20,141 nt of DNA from Branchiostoma floridae (Eukaryota; Chordata; Leptocardii; Amphioxiformes; Branchiostomatidae): the NCBI RefSeq assembly GCF_000003815.2, contig NW_023365882.1, positions 1 through 20,141 of the forward strand, in the 5' to 3' direction. The position numbers and the translations under genes are program-made. This document shows, piece by piece, positions 8,662 to 16,922 of this stretch (the first letter of the stretch is position 1; each line of letters begins with the position of its first letter). The notes beneath the pieces were generated by a model, which searched no databases, was not told the origin of the DNA, and was given only the letters and a program-made list of their open reading frames with translations.

Positions 8662-11600
8662 GTAAGGCATAAACAAAAGTCACATAGAAAGTAGATTTTC
8701 TCACTTTAGACATATGAGTAACACTGAAATATTTATATTCCGTATATGCAATATCGCAGTTTTCACTATCATATATATGCATCAAGAAGCGAGAAGAAGT
8801 TTTTACTAGACTAGATCTAACTAAACATGTATGTTTTGTCTACATTGTGACCTGTAGTTAGCTTTATTAGGAAAATAGGAACAGTAAAGGTAATTGATTC
8901 ATTCCTTGATTCATTCATTGATTTATTCATTGATTCATTCATTGATTCATTCATTCATTGATTCATTCATTACCTTTGCCAGAATGGCTAAGGTTATGTC
9001 TTGGGCGTGTTTGTGTGTGTTTGTGTGTGTGTGTGTGTCTGTGTGTCAACGGTATAACTCGAGAAGCCTCGGATGGATCCTAATGATATTTGGTAGGTGG
9101 GTAGGGGTCAGGAAAACGAAGGTCAAGTTCGATAATGGGTCCCCTAGCGGCTTGCTAAGGTACTGCAGCGGAAACTCAATTTTTTTTATATCTCGTGTTC
9201 TGCACATGCTTTTTGAGTGGTAGATAGACCTCGGAGCAGAGAGTAAGTGCTGTGAGTTTGGGCCTCCTAGCGGCTTTTTTGGAACTGCAGGCGCCAGTTA
9301 ACTTTCCAACTTTTGACGAGAATAACTCTACAACGTGTTGACGGATCGTCATGATTTTTGGTATGTAGATAGAATGAGTAATGACTTACATAATGGGATA
9401 CTAATTATGCAAATCAACAGCTAATTTTAAAACTTGTCGCATATGTAGCTGGGAAGAAGAGAAATATCGATAGATATCATTTATGACGACATTATTTGCA
9501 TAATTAATGAGAAATATGAACATATTGACGGATCGTCATGTTTTTGGTATGTAGGTAGTGTAAGTGAAGAGCTACATAATGAGATACCAATTATGCAAAT
9601 CAATAGCTAATTTGCATAATTGATGAGGACATTTTATAAATCCACCACATTCCATGATAGGACTTTAAAACTTGTCACATATTTAGCTGAGAAAGAGAGA
9701 AATGTCAATACATATTAACCATGCAAATGACGACCTCATTTGCTTAATTAATGAGAAAATAGGAACGTGTTGACGGATCGGCATAATTTTTGGTATGTAG
9801 ATAGCCTAAGTGAAGACTTATATAATGTGATGCTTATTATACAAATAAACAGCTAATTTGCAGAATTGATTAGGAAAGTTAATAAATCCACTGCATCCCA
9901 TGATAGTACTTTCAAAGTTGTCACATATGTAACTGAGTAAGAGGGGTATTTAAAGACTTTGAAAGAGAATAATTCAAGAATAGATCAAAGGATCATAATG
10001 ATTTTGGGTATGCTGATACCTTGAGTAATGCTTGATACAATTTGATAATAATTAATTGTAAATTTGGGATCTAATTTGCATAATTAATGCCGAAATTTTA
10101 TAAACCAACTCCAAGGATATAATTACCTCCATGAAATGTCATGGAGGTTATATTTTACCCTACGTTTGTCTGTATGTCTGTGTCTGTGTGTCTGTGTGTA
10201 AACAAAATAACTCATGAACGGCTGGGTGGATTGGTTTCATATTTGGTTTGTTGGCAGGGTGTGATGAAAGCTGAAAATGATTAGATTTTGGGCCCCCTAG
10301 CGGCTCCCCTTGGTACTGCTGCTCAACTTCCGGTTTTGCTATCTCGGTGTTCTGAACATGCTATGATCACGATTTTTGAGTATTAGATAGCTCTTGTGCT
10401 AAGGAAGAAATGACATAAGTTTGGGCCCCCTAGTGTCTAGTTTTGGGATAGCAGGCGCATTTTTGTCAAAAACTTCTGAAGAGGATAACTCAAGAAGGCA
10501 ACAACGGATTTTCATGATTTTTGGTATGTACGTACCTTAGACAATGTTGTACAAGATAAAATACTAATTTTGCAAAATATAAGTACATTTGCATAATTAA
10601 TGAGAATATTCTATCATAGCAGTTTTTTCAATGTATCTCTTGTCCCGGACGTGATATGGTCGTGACATTTGGGTGGTAGATAGCTTTTAGTGTCATGGCA
10701 AACTGGGGCAAGTTTCAGCCCCCTAACATTCAATTGTGGAACTGCAGGGGCGTTTTTGTCAAGACACTCCAAAGAGGATAACTTCAGAAAGGAATGACGG
10801 ATTGCCTGCATTTTAGGTATGCAGGTAGCTTGGGCAAAGCTGTTCATAATTATATGCATTTTATGCAAATGAAGACTTAATTTTCATAATTAATGAGGGA
10901 ATTGTATACTTCCATTGTTTGCAATAACTGGACTTCGATAAATGTAACACTTGTTAATTATAATCAGTGGAACATATGCAGATATCAAATATGCAAATGA
11001 GGAACTTATTTGCATAATTTATGCAGAAATTGCAAAACACCTTAATGATTAATGATCTGAATTTGGAATTTTACTTGTGACATGTGTACTGTGCGTTTTT
11101 CAATGATGAACAACACCATGCATAAATCATGTTAATGTTAAGTCATTTGCATGAAATTAACAAAAGCTCTAAATGTTCATGGAGGTATGAGGTCGCCGAA
11201 CTCTAGGTATTAAATAAAATGTAATGAGTAAGCATTTGTCTACAGACATCATTCGACATAACGAAACTGGTTTATTTGGCAAGGCATGTGTTCGTGGAAC
11301 TCTAGTTGATTCATTCATTGATTCATTCGTCTCTGTCAAGACCAGTGGAAGAGTTGCTCTTCAGTGAGATAAAACATTATGGAGACGGTTTCCTTTACCT
11401 TTTTCCCCGAACAATTTAACTAACACATATAATAGACTATGGTGAACATTACACAAAGTACGGCAAGGACGCCAATAATTTCTGATAAATTCCGTTGTTT
11501 AGGTTCATCATGGCATCTCCTTGCGTCTCAATACTATGGAGGTCGACTGTGGCATAGACAAATGCAAACCCATGATCTTCCAGTTTAAGAAGCACGCAGC

Positions 11601-14523
11601 TCACGACTCAAACATCAACCAGCTCGTAGTCAAGAGACCACTACCATACTCCCATCCTAGTTATTCTGTGCGACATCCAATCAACTTCAGCGTCATGCCA
11701 GCGAAAAAACTTATGGCCATCATACGGGAGATAGGCATGGAAAAACATGTTCGACCAGGCATGGAAAAATCAAAACTAGTTTCTATCATATCGAAAGCAT
11801 ACGACTCAGATCCGAAATACTTTAATTTCGCCACTGAGTCTCACGTTTTGGTCGGCTTTCTGACAGACTTTGCAATTGGTGTTCTCAGTGTAAGCATACA
11901 ACCTGAATATATTGATCTCGTTTTGGATACATGTGACCCATACGTCACCATTTTTTCTATACTGGGTCTTTGTGCCATTCTCTACGCTTATTTTTTTATG
12001 AAGATAGTGTGCTACGCTTTGAAAATTGCTCAGACATGGGCGTCTTTTTCCCGGCTCTTGACTTCGTTTGGATCAACCGAAATTCAAAAACTAATTCTTG
12101 AACCAATAAAACGCATTGCCCCGTCAGATGGTCGGCAAGAGAACACCTCTTTGTCTGTTTACGACTTGGCTGCTCTGAAGCTGCAGGAAGACATTCTCTC
12201 GGGCGAAGTATCCACAATAGTCAACGAAGAACATTTCAGGCTTTTCGTTACGAACAGACATGTGATCTACGTAAGAAATGACGTTATTGACGTGATTTCT
12301 GAGTCCACAATTGACGAAATCAAGGATTGGGGCCATACGTGCAATTTAGTCCTCAGCTCCGGTCAGTTGAGAATCCTAAATATAAGTCCAGACCAGGCAG
12401 GTCAGTTGAGGAATGTCCTCAGCAGCCGGAGCGCACGGTTCAGACAACTGGAGGAGGAAAGGCGGGTCAGGAGACAGCAGGTCTGTTTAAATGGATTTCA
12501 ACTAATCGAACTTAGCTTCTATATATTCCACAATAAATTGGCATTATGTAACTGTTAGATCATGTAACTGCAAGTCAACGTATCTCCTTTCTCAGCTTTG
12601 CGCTCTTAATTCTGCTCAACTGTTTTAAAAAGATTTTAACTCACTACGTTGCGTTGGCAAAAACGTAAACATACCTCAAAAACTTTGAATGCAAGAAAAA
12701 AAGTCGTTCTTGAGGAGCTTAGAAGCCAAGACAGTTCCATGCTGTAGTATCACCGAGTCGCAAAGTCCCAACTAAAATAACTTCTTGACATAAATACATT
12801 AGTAGTACCCAAGAACAACAACATATGACAGTCACTCCAACAAATTATGTCACCTACTTATAATTTTCACTGACATGAATTACACTAAAAAACGAACCTG
12901 TCCGCTAGCGATACTGATTCAAATGTAAATATCAGACAGTAGATATCAAGAATATGAAGTTGCTTTTGTGCATTTATGTATGCTTTCAGGCTGAACAGGA
13001 AGCCAGACGCCGCCGTGAGCAAGAAGAAGTGACCAGACGCCACCGTGAGCAGGATGAAGAGATCAGACGCCACCGCGGTGAGCAGGATGAAGCGATCAAC
13101 GCGTTTTTTGCCAGCCTGGATGAAAGAGGTGGTTGTTGGTACATGGTGTGCCCACGGTTCTTACTACATTTCTCTTACTGGCGTACAACTCTCCTTGTCA
13201 CGTTAAGAGAGCATGGCATCCGCGCAAGCCCCTTCCCCCAAGCATATCCACAAGAGCTTTCAGTCCACTACTGATTATTACTCCCATTTCCATGGATAAT
13301 CTGTAAAAATGTCCTCATTCTAAAGTCCAGCTATCTGATCATGATCTGCATCTGCATGCCTTTGCAAAGATTGATGCTCATTATCCAATATACACTATGT
13401 TAGGCAATGATAGCATGATCCACAAAGAGAAGTATTGTATGAAAAAGTGCACGAAGACTCACGGGGTTACTCTTTTTTGCCACACAGCGGACGAACGCCC
13501 TGCCACAGAGGGGGCTGTTGGAGAAATGAGACAAAGTTGTTTCACGCTCGAGCTGGATAGCGAAGAGAACTGTGTCATTTGCCAAGACGGAATGAAGGAA
13601 GGTAAAGGATCTATTCTCCATCACAATATCATTCTCTTTGATATTAAAGTTATACTACAGTTTACAACTATCTTTGCATTTAAATATGTGGACGTTATAG
13701 AAAATCAACTAAATTATCATTATTCACAGTCCCCAGGCTGATTTAGCATTTGAACAACAAAGTCCACAACATTTTTTTTTCTTAATTCAAAACTGACTTC
13801 GTTATTTGGTGACCGACCGACCTGATACAAGACTTAAGCGTTCAGGGAGATTCATCATTTGTTGGAAGATAAAAAGAAATAAGAATGAGAAACTAATAAG
13901 AAAGGGTATATCAGTTCTATTGAACTCAGGTTTTGTAGGCCTCCTGAGAAAAGTTGCAATAGAACTGCAGTGCCATCAGAAAGGGGCACATTACACCAAA
14001 AGGGCCGCCTCGTAGAGTCTGTTATAAGGTTAGAAGGAGACATGAATTTTGCAGTAAGTCTTCTAGTGAAATCTTCATATATAGTGCCGGTAATGATAGA
14101 TAACTGGTTATCAAGGTTTTGTTTTACACAATCGATACCAAATACTAGCAGATATCCTTTTTATTAAATTTATTTCGTTTTACCAGGGTTATATCACTCA
14201 GGTTTCGGTGGTAACTTCCACAGGTCAATACTGATCAGTTCTACTTCCAGCTGCTAGGTGGCGCTGTAGTTTGAAGGGTAGTGTGGTGTGACAGTTACGC
14301 GTGTGCTGTGGTCTAAAACAGTTGAAAATCAACCATAACACTGTCATGTGTACGTTGCACAGGGGAAAAGGTGATTAAGTTTCCCTGCCCGGCCAAACAC
14401 CAGTACCACAAGGACTGCCTGCTCCAGTGGCTGCAGCGCGGGAGTTCCTGTCCCGTGTGCCGTCATCAAGTTCAGTCGAGGAGACAACAAGCCGCCCATG
14501 TCTTTCGACTTGTGTTCATGTAG
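8515..14523 (+). CDS. RING-H2 multi-domain membrane protein, predicted E3 ubiquitin ligase (5 exons, 512 aa)
   Basis: Seen: exons 8515-8661, 11503-12480, 12990-13128, 13488-13601 and 14363-14523 all have GT/AG borders and join in one open frame of 1539 nt including the TAG stop. Domains in order: hydrophobic N-terminus (residues 2-14), SAP-like helix pair (about 114-149), two hydrophobic segments (about 163-181 and 196-218), PH/GRAM-like beta region (about 276-355), charged coiled coil with a 10-residue repeat (about 366-415), and RING-H2 with Cys450, Cys453, Cys468, His472, His475, Cys478, Cys489, Cys492. Family knowledge: a RING-H2 of this spacing binds two zinc ions and recruits an E2 for ubiquitin transfer. 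Inferred: an E3 anchored in an internal membrane with the RING facing the cytosol. The start was chosen because ATG 8515 has A at -3 and G at +4 and opens the hydrophobic anchor; an upstream exon is possible because TAC ACA before it is also in frame back to the AG. I do not recognise the full-length family. Alternative: an upstream coding exon exists outside what I can detect. Confidence 0.85.
8893..8971. repeat. TTGATTCA/TTCATTGA microsatellite
   Basis: About 79 bp of 4-8-bp units built from ATTC and ATTG words in intron 1. A shorter tract of the same kind is at 11306-11328, at the far end of the intronic repeat block. Confidence 0.9.
9007..9049. repeat. TG-rich microsatellite
   Basis: Run of TTTGTGTGTG and GTGTGTGTCTGTGTGT just before the GGTATAACTCGAGAAGCC module. 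The same order (TG-rich run, then AAATAACTC) recurs at 10155-10212, so the run appears to be part of the repeat family. Confidence 0.85.
9050..10110 (+). repeat. Modular dispersed repeat block in intron 1
   Basis: A first module (9050-9330) carries AACTCGAGAAGCC, GGTAGGTGGGTAGGGGTCAG, CTAGCGGCTTGCTAAGGTAC and CTAGCGGCTTTTTTGGAACT. Degenerate modules of about 180-250 bp follow, each beginning near GACGGATC (about 9340, 9524, 9773, 9988) and containing TTTTTGGTATGTAGATAG, ATTATGCAAATCAAC, ATTTGCATAATTAATGAG and CCATGATAGGACTTT in that order. Divergence increases to the right. Confidence 0.75.
10125..11206 (+). mobile_element. Candidate non-autonomous element with hairpin start and CATGGAGGT ends
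   Basis: It starts with a perfect hairpin, ACCTCCATGA (10125-10134), 4-nt loop, TCATGGAGGT (10139-10148), then a TG-rich run and AAAATAACTCATGAACGG. Its interior repeats CTAGCGGCTCC, TTTTTGGTATGTACGTA and octamer modules. It ends with CATGGAGGTATGAGG then TCGCCGAACTCTAG (11178-11206). CATGGAGGT is shared by both ends in the same orientation. No coding frame or target duplication was found, so the transposition class is unknown. Confidence 0.5.
11503..12480 (+). CDS. RING-H2 gene exon 2: SAP-like, two membrane segments, PH-like region
   Basis: 326 codons. The acceptor is TTGTTTAG ending at 11502 and the donor is CAG|GTCTGT (weaker than consensus), phase 0 at both ends. Residues 114-149 of the joined protein (MPAKKLMAIIREIGMEKHV... 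with KSKLVSII) resemble a SAP-type helix-extended-helix. Two hydrophobic stretches follow, around HVLVGFLTDFAIGVLSVSI and YVTIFSILGLCAILYAYFF, separated by an acidic loop containing DTCDP. The later part, with LFVTNRHVIYVRN, a DEIKDW turn and SSGQLRILNI, has the strand pattern of PH/GRAM-like domains (bacterial YokE-like type). The PH-like and SAP-like calls come from motif shape only. The frame runs on past the donor to a TAG at 12556; the continuing residues look like intron read-through. Confidence 0.88.
12990..13128 (+). CDS. RING-H2 gene exon 3: charged coiled-coil repeat
   Basis: The acceptor is TGCTTTCAG ending at 12989 and the donor is AGAG|GTGGTT, phase 1. It encodes 46 residues, nearly all Arg, Glu, Gln and His, then a short hydrophobic patch (INAFFASLDE). 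Three DNA units of 30, 30 and 33 nt (13002-13031, 13032-13061, 13062-13094) give a near-repeat of RRHREQDEE type; the third unit has an extra Gly codon. The coiled coil continues from the Arg/Glu-rich end of exon 2 and links the PH-like region to the RING. Confidence 0.8.
13488..13601 (+). CDS. RING-H2 gene exon 4: first zinc-binding cysteine pair
   Basis: The acceptor is CCACACAG ending at 13487 and the donor is AAG GAA G|GTAAAG, phase 1 at both ends, so the Ala and Gly codons are split across the junctions. It encodes an acidic linker and ENCVICQDGMKE, the start of the RING (Cys450 and Cys453). The in-frame sequence 5' of the acceptor lacks domain features and looks like intron. Confidence 0.85.
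14363..14523 (+). CDS. RING-H2 gene exon 5: rest of the RING finger and C-terminus
   Basis: The acceptor is TTGCACAG ending at 14362. It encodes FPCPAKHQYHKDCLLQW then SSCPVCRHQ, completing the pattern C-x2-C-x14-C-x3-H-x2-H-x2-C-x10-C-x2-C. The Trp at 482, after the sixth ligand, is where E2-contacting RINGs usually have one. A short basic tail ends at TAG 14521-14523. The protein ends 20 residues after the last ligand. Confidence 0.88.
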
Positions 14524-14595
14524 CATACATAGGGGTTGGACACATTTGCGACCAGTTTTACTGGGTGGGCTTAATTAGTTTTTGTGGTCCAGAGG

Positions 14596-14758
14596 TAGCC
14601 TCTACCAGGCTTCGTGGATCGGTGGTCTAATTGTAGAAATTGGACAAATAGAATCTATAGTACGCTGGGGGAGTTAGACGGCCAGAAGAGTTGGTTTCCT
14701 CACCACCTCCGTGGTGAGGATAATGATTCTACCGATCCACGGAGCCTGGTAGAGGCTA
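14596..14758 (+). mobile_element. 163-bp MITE with 9-bp target duplication, copy 1
   Basis: It starts TAGCCTCTACCAGGC and ends with the reverse complement (GCCTGGTAGAGGCTA); the inverted ends extend about 30 bp through GTGGATCGGT. It is flanked on both sides by GTCCAGAGG (14587-14595 and 14759-14767), a perfect 9-bp target duplication. It has no coding capacity. Internally there is a small CACCAC/GTGGTG hairpin. A 9-bp duplication with long inverted ends fits Mutator-like (MULE) transposition (inference). It lies 73 bp past the RING stop codon, so it is probably in that gene's 3' UTR. Confidence 0.85.
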
Positions 14759-15531
14759 GTCCAGAGGGTCAACTGACGTTTTCACTGCCCCACAGCCCTG
14801 GCAGTTCAAGTCATGCAATTTTCTTTGTCAACAGTGTATCTAACAAGTGTCACAGTGTAACACTTTTTAGTCCATCTAGACTGCTGGTGCCGTAGACTCA
14901 GGGTCTCTTAAGAAATTAGTGCCAAGTTAGTGAGGGAGTGAGCATGGTAAAGGAAATCTGAATCGATGAAATACATTAAACAAATGAACAAAATAGCATT
15001 GGTATTAAAAGGCTACTTTGATACGCTGAGGTAATAAGTAACTCAATTGACTATATTGGCTGCAGTGTGTCTTCGTGGATAGAATAGTTTACTCTTCTGA
15101 CAGTTTTGCGCCGTGTATCTTTGAAGAAAGGCAAAGGTCGTTTTGTTCAAGTGTTTGTAATGCCAGTATCAACTAAGACTGCTGTATTATTCTATATTGT
15201 CCAATATTGTCAGTCACTACATGTATGATATGTGTTGAATTACAATAGACTTTGTGTATGCTAATCAAGAGTTTTATAGCGTGTGGTTGTAAATGACATA
15301 TTTGCTGTGTAGTGCTTGACTTTATCTGCTATAGTGTGTGAATCCATAATTGATATGATTATTTTTCTGATGGTTGAAAAAATAAGAAATAAGCATTGAT
15401 TTGGACGGTCTTAAAAGTTGAAGTAAAACACTTGGTGACTAGTATATGTACTGAATACGTTATTAGAGATGTAATCACTAATTGACTAATTGAATGTAGG
15501 GGAAAGTATTTGATCATCCATTTGATCAATC

Positions 15532-15537
15532 AATAAA
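15532..15537 (+). promoter_or_regulatory. Candidate polyadenylation signal for the RING-H2 gene
   Basis: AATAAA about 1.0 kb past the RING stop codon and just before the gap at 15553. An ATTAAA near 14976 is an alternative. No transcript evidence; which one is used cannot be told from sequence. Confidence 0.25.
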
Positions 15538-15552
15538 TTCCGGTTGCTATAC

Positions 15553-15652
15553 NNNNNNNNNNNNNNNNNNNNNNNNNNNNNNNNNNNNNNNNNNNNNNNN
15601 NNNNNNNNNNNNNNNNNNNNNNNNNNNNNNNNNNNNNNNNNNNNNNNNNNNN
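15553..15652. other. Assembly gap, 100 N
   Basis: Exactly 100 N, so possibly a gap of unknown true size. Exons of the minus-strand NmrA-like gene could be hidden here. Confidence 0.99.
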
Positions 15653-15888
15653 CCGGCCTCTAGCTAATTAGCCAATGGCAGGAAGATATTGTGTAACACA
15701 GGCTAATTTTCTCTATGCTTCTCAGGCCCTATACAAGCAATGAATTGGACAGTCCAATAAAGTATCGGGGCAAATATTTAGCAAAAAAAATGATTATGGC
15801 TTGACAATAGACAGGTGCACGGAGTACAATGTATGAAGCTGTAAATCATTGACTGCACACCAATGAAAATCACCATAGCACATTCCAG

Positions 15889-16080
15889 AGGTGAAAGTTT
15901 ACACAGCATGTACAGTCATGTCCTCCGCTTTGGTCTGCACAGTGTTTGAACAGGGACACCGTGACCATAGCGATGAGATAATAAAAGTAGTTAAACAAAT
16001 AACAGGGTATAGAAAATTAGCACAGGTACCTCAGGCACGTATACAACAAAAAACGGCAACTCGGCTACGACAGAAAAAAG
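15889..16080 (+). CDS. Possible orphan exon, unrecognised product
   Basis: An open frame with a plausible acceptor (CATTCCAG ending at 15888) and a strong donor (AAAAAG|GTAAGC at 16081). It would encode about 63 residues, ending in a basic stretch (ARIQQKTATRLRQKK). No domain is recognised, no neighbouring exon was found, and it sits between two assembly gaps. It may be chance. Confidence 0.15.
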
Positions 16081-16184
16081 GTAAGCTTATCTTAGTACGA
16101 CTCAACTCTCCATCTTCATGTCTACCTTGTCCCCCCAACGACCAGGAGGGCAAGGGACTAGGTAGGTAGGTAGGTATTAGAAAA

Positions 16185-16413
16185 NNNNNNNNNNNNNNNN
16201 NNNNNNNNNNNNNNNNNNNNNNNNNNNNNNNNNNNNNNNNNNNNNNNNNNNNNNNNNNNNNNNNNNNNNNNNNNNNNNNNNNNNNNNNNNNNNNNNNNNN
16301 NNNNNNNNNNNNNNNNNNNNNNNNNNNNNNNNNNNNNNNNNNNNNNNNNNNNNNNNNNNNNNNNNNNNNNNNNNNNNNNNNNNNNNNNNNNNNNNNNNNN
16401 NNNNNNNNNNNNN
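16185..16413. other. Assembly gap, 229 N
   Basis: Preceded by a GGTA microsatellite (16160-16175). It lies where the third exon of the minus-strand NmrA-like gene would be expected. Confidence 0.99.
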
Positions 16414-16752
16414 ACGTGTTGTACAACGTCGTGACTGAAACCAACATTTAAGAAAGATCATGCTAATTACAGCCTTATTTGCTACGAGACAAGATATGAT
16501 TAGAAAATTTTAAAAAAGACTACAAATGCTCTAATTAGTACTTTATGGGGCTATGAGGAATCCGAACTCTTCAACTTGTTTTGATAGTCATTTGAACGAA
16601 GCTGCAGGCTGGATAAATGAGATTATACTTGAATATAATCGCTTAATGAGAGAAAATGTTTACCAGAATCAAATCAACAAGGTACACATACATACTTTGC
16701 TTTGTAAGAACCTACAAATTATGAGGTTCAAAGAAAATGAGACGATCCTTAC

Positions 16753-16922
16753 ATGCAGGGCAGGACCCAGCGAGCTTGGATCGTCCAGATCTGCCGTAAC
16801 GACCTCGGCACCTTTAGCCTGCAGTGCCTTAGCTTTGTCGCTAGAGGCGTTTCTAGTCACAGCTCGGACTTGAAAATCCTGGTCTTCCAGAAGGGCGGTG
16901 GCGACGCCCCCTCCCTGTATTC
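16753..16922 (-). CDS. NmrA-like gene exon 2
   Basis: 170 nt. The acceptor is CCTGTATCAG and the donor is CAT|GTAAGG, phase 0. It encodes GIQGGGVATALLEDQDF, then VRAVTRNASSDKAKALQAKG and AEVVTADLDDPSSLGPALH, matching the beta1-alphaA-beta2-beta3 part of the NmrA Rossmann fold. Confidence 0.9.

Larger units (their letters stand above)
8662..11502 (+). other. Intron 1 of the RING-H2 gene, mostly repeats
   Basis: 2841 bp between GTAAGG and TTTAG. Apart from short flanks (8662-8892 and 11330-11502) it consists of low-complexity runs and dispersed repeat modules listed separately. No additional coding exon was recognised in it. Confidence 0.75.

Noticed and set aside
8894-9223. 109-codon frame on the plus strand
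   Set aside because: It translates the TTCATTGA microsatellite, a TG run and a repeat module inside intron 1 of the RING gene.
9053-10110. Centromeric or other true satellite array
   Set aside because: Modules vary in length and content, few copies are present, and the same modules occur elsewhere in the window as dispersed pieces.
11996-12515. Minus-strand and alternative-frame reading frames over RING exon 2
   Set aside because: They are shadows of the strongly supported 326-codon exon.
13397-13487. Coding extension upstream of RING exon 4 (frame starting at an ATG at 13397)
   Set aside because: The joined frame requires the acceptor at 13487 in phase 1; the upstream residues lack domain features and no transcript start is suggested.
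16553-16680. Plus-strand frame ending near a CAACAAG|GTACAC donor-like site
   Set aside because: It overlaps the antisense of NmrA-like exon 2, has no good acceptor and no recognisable domain; a chance frame is more likely.
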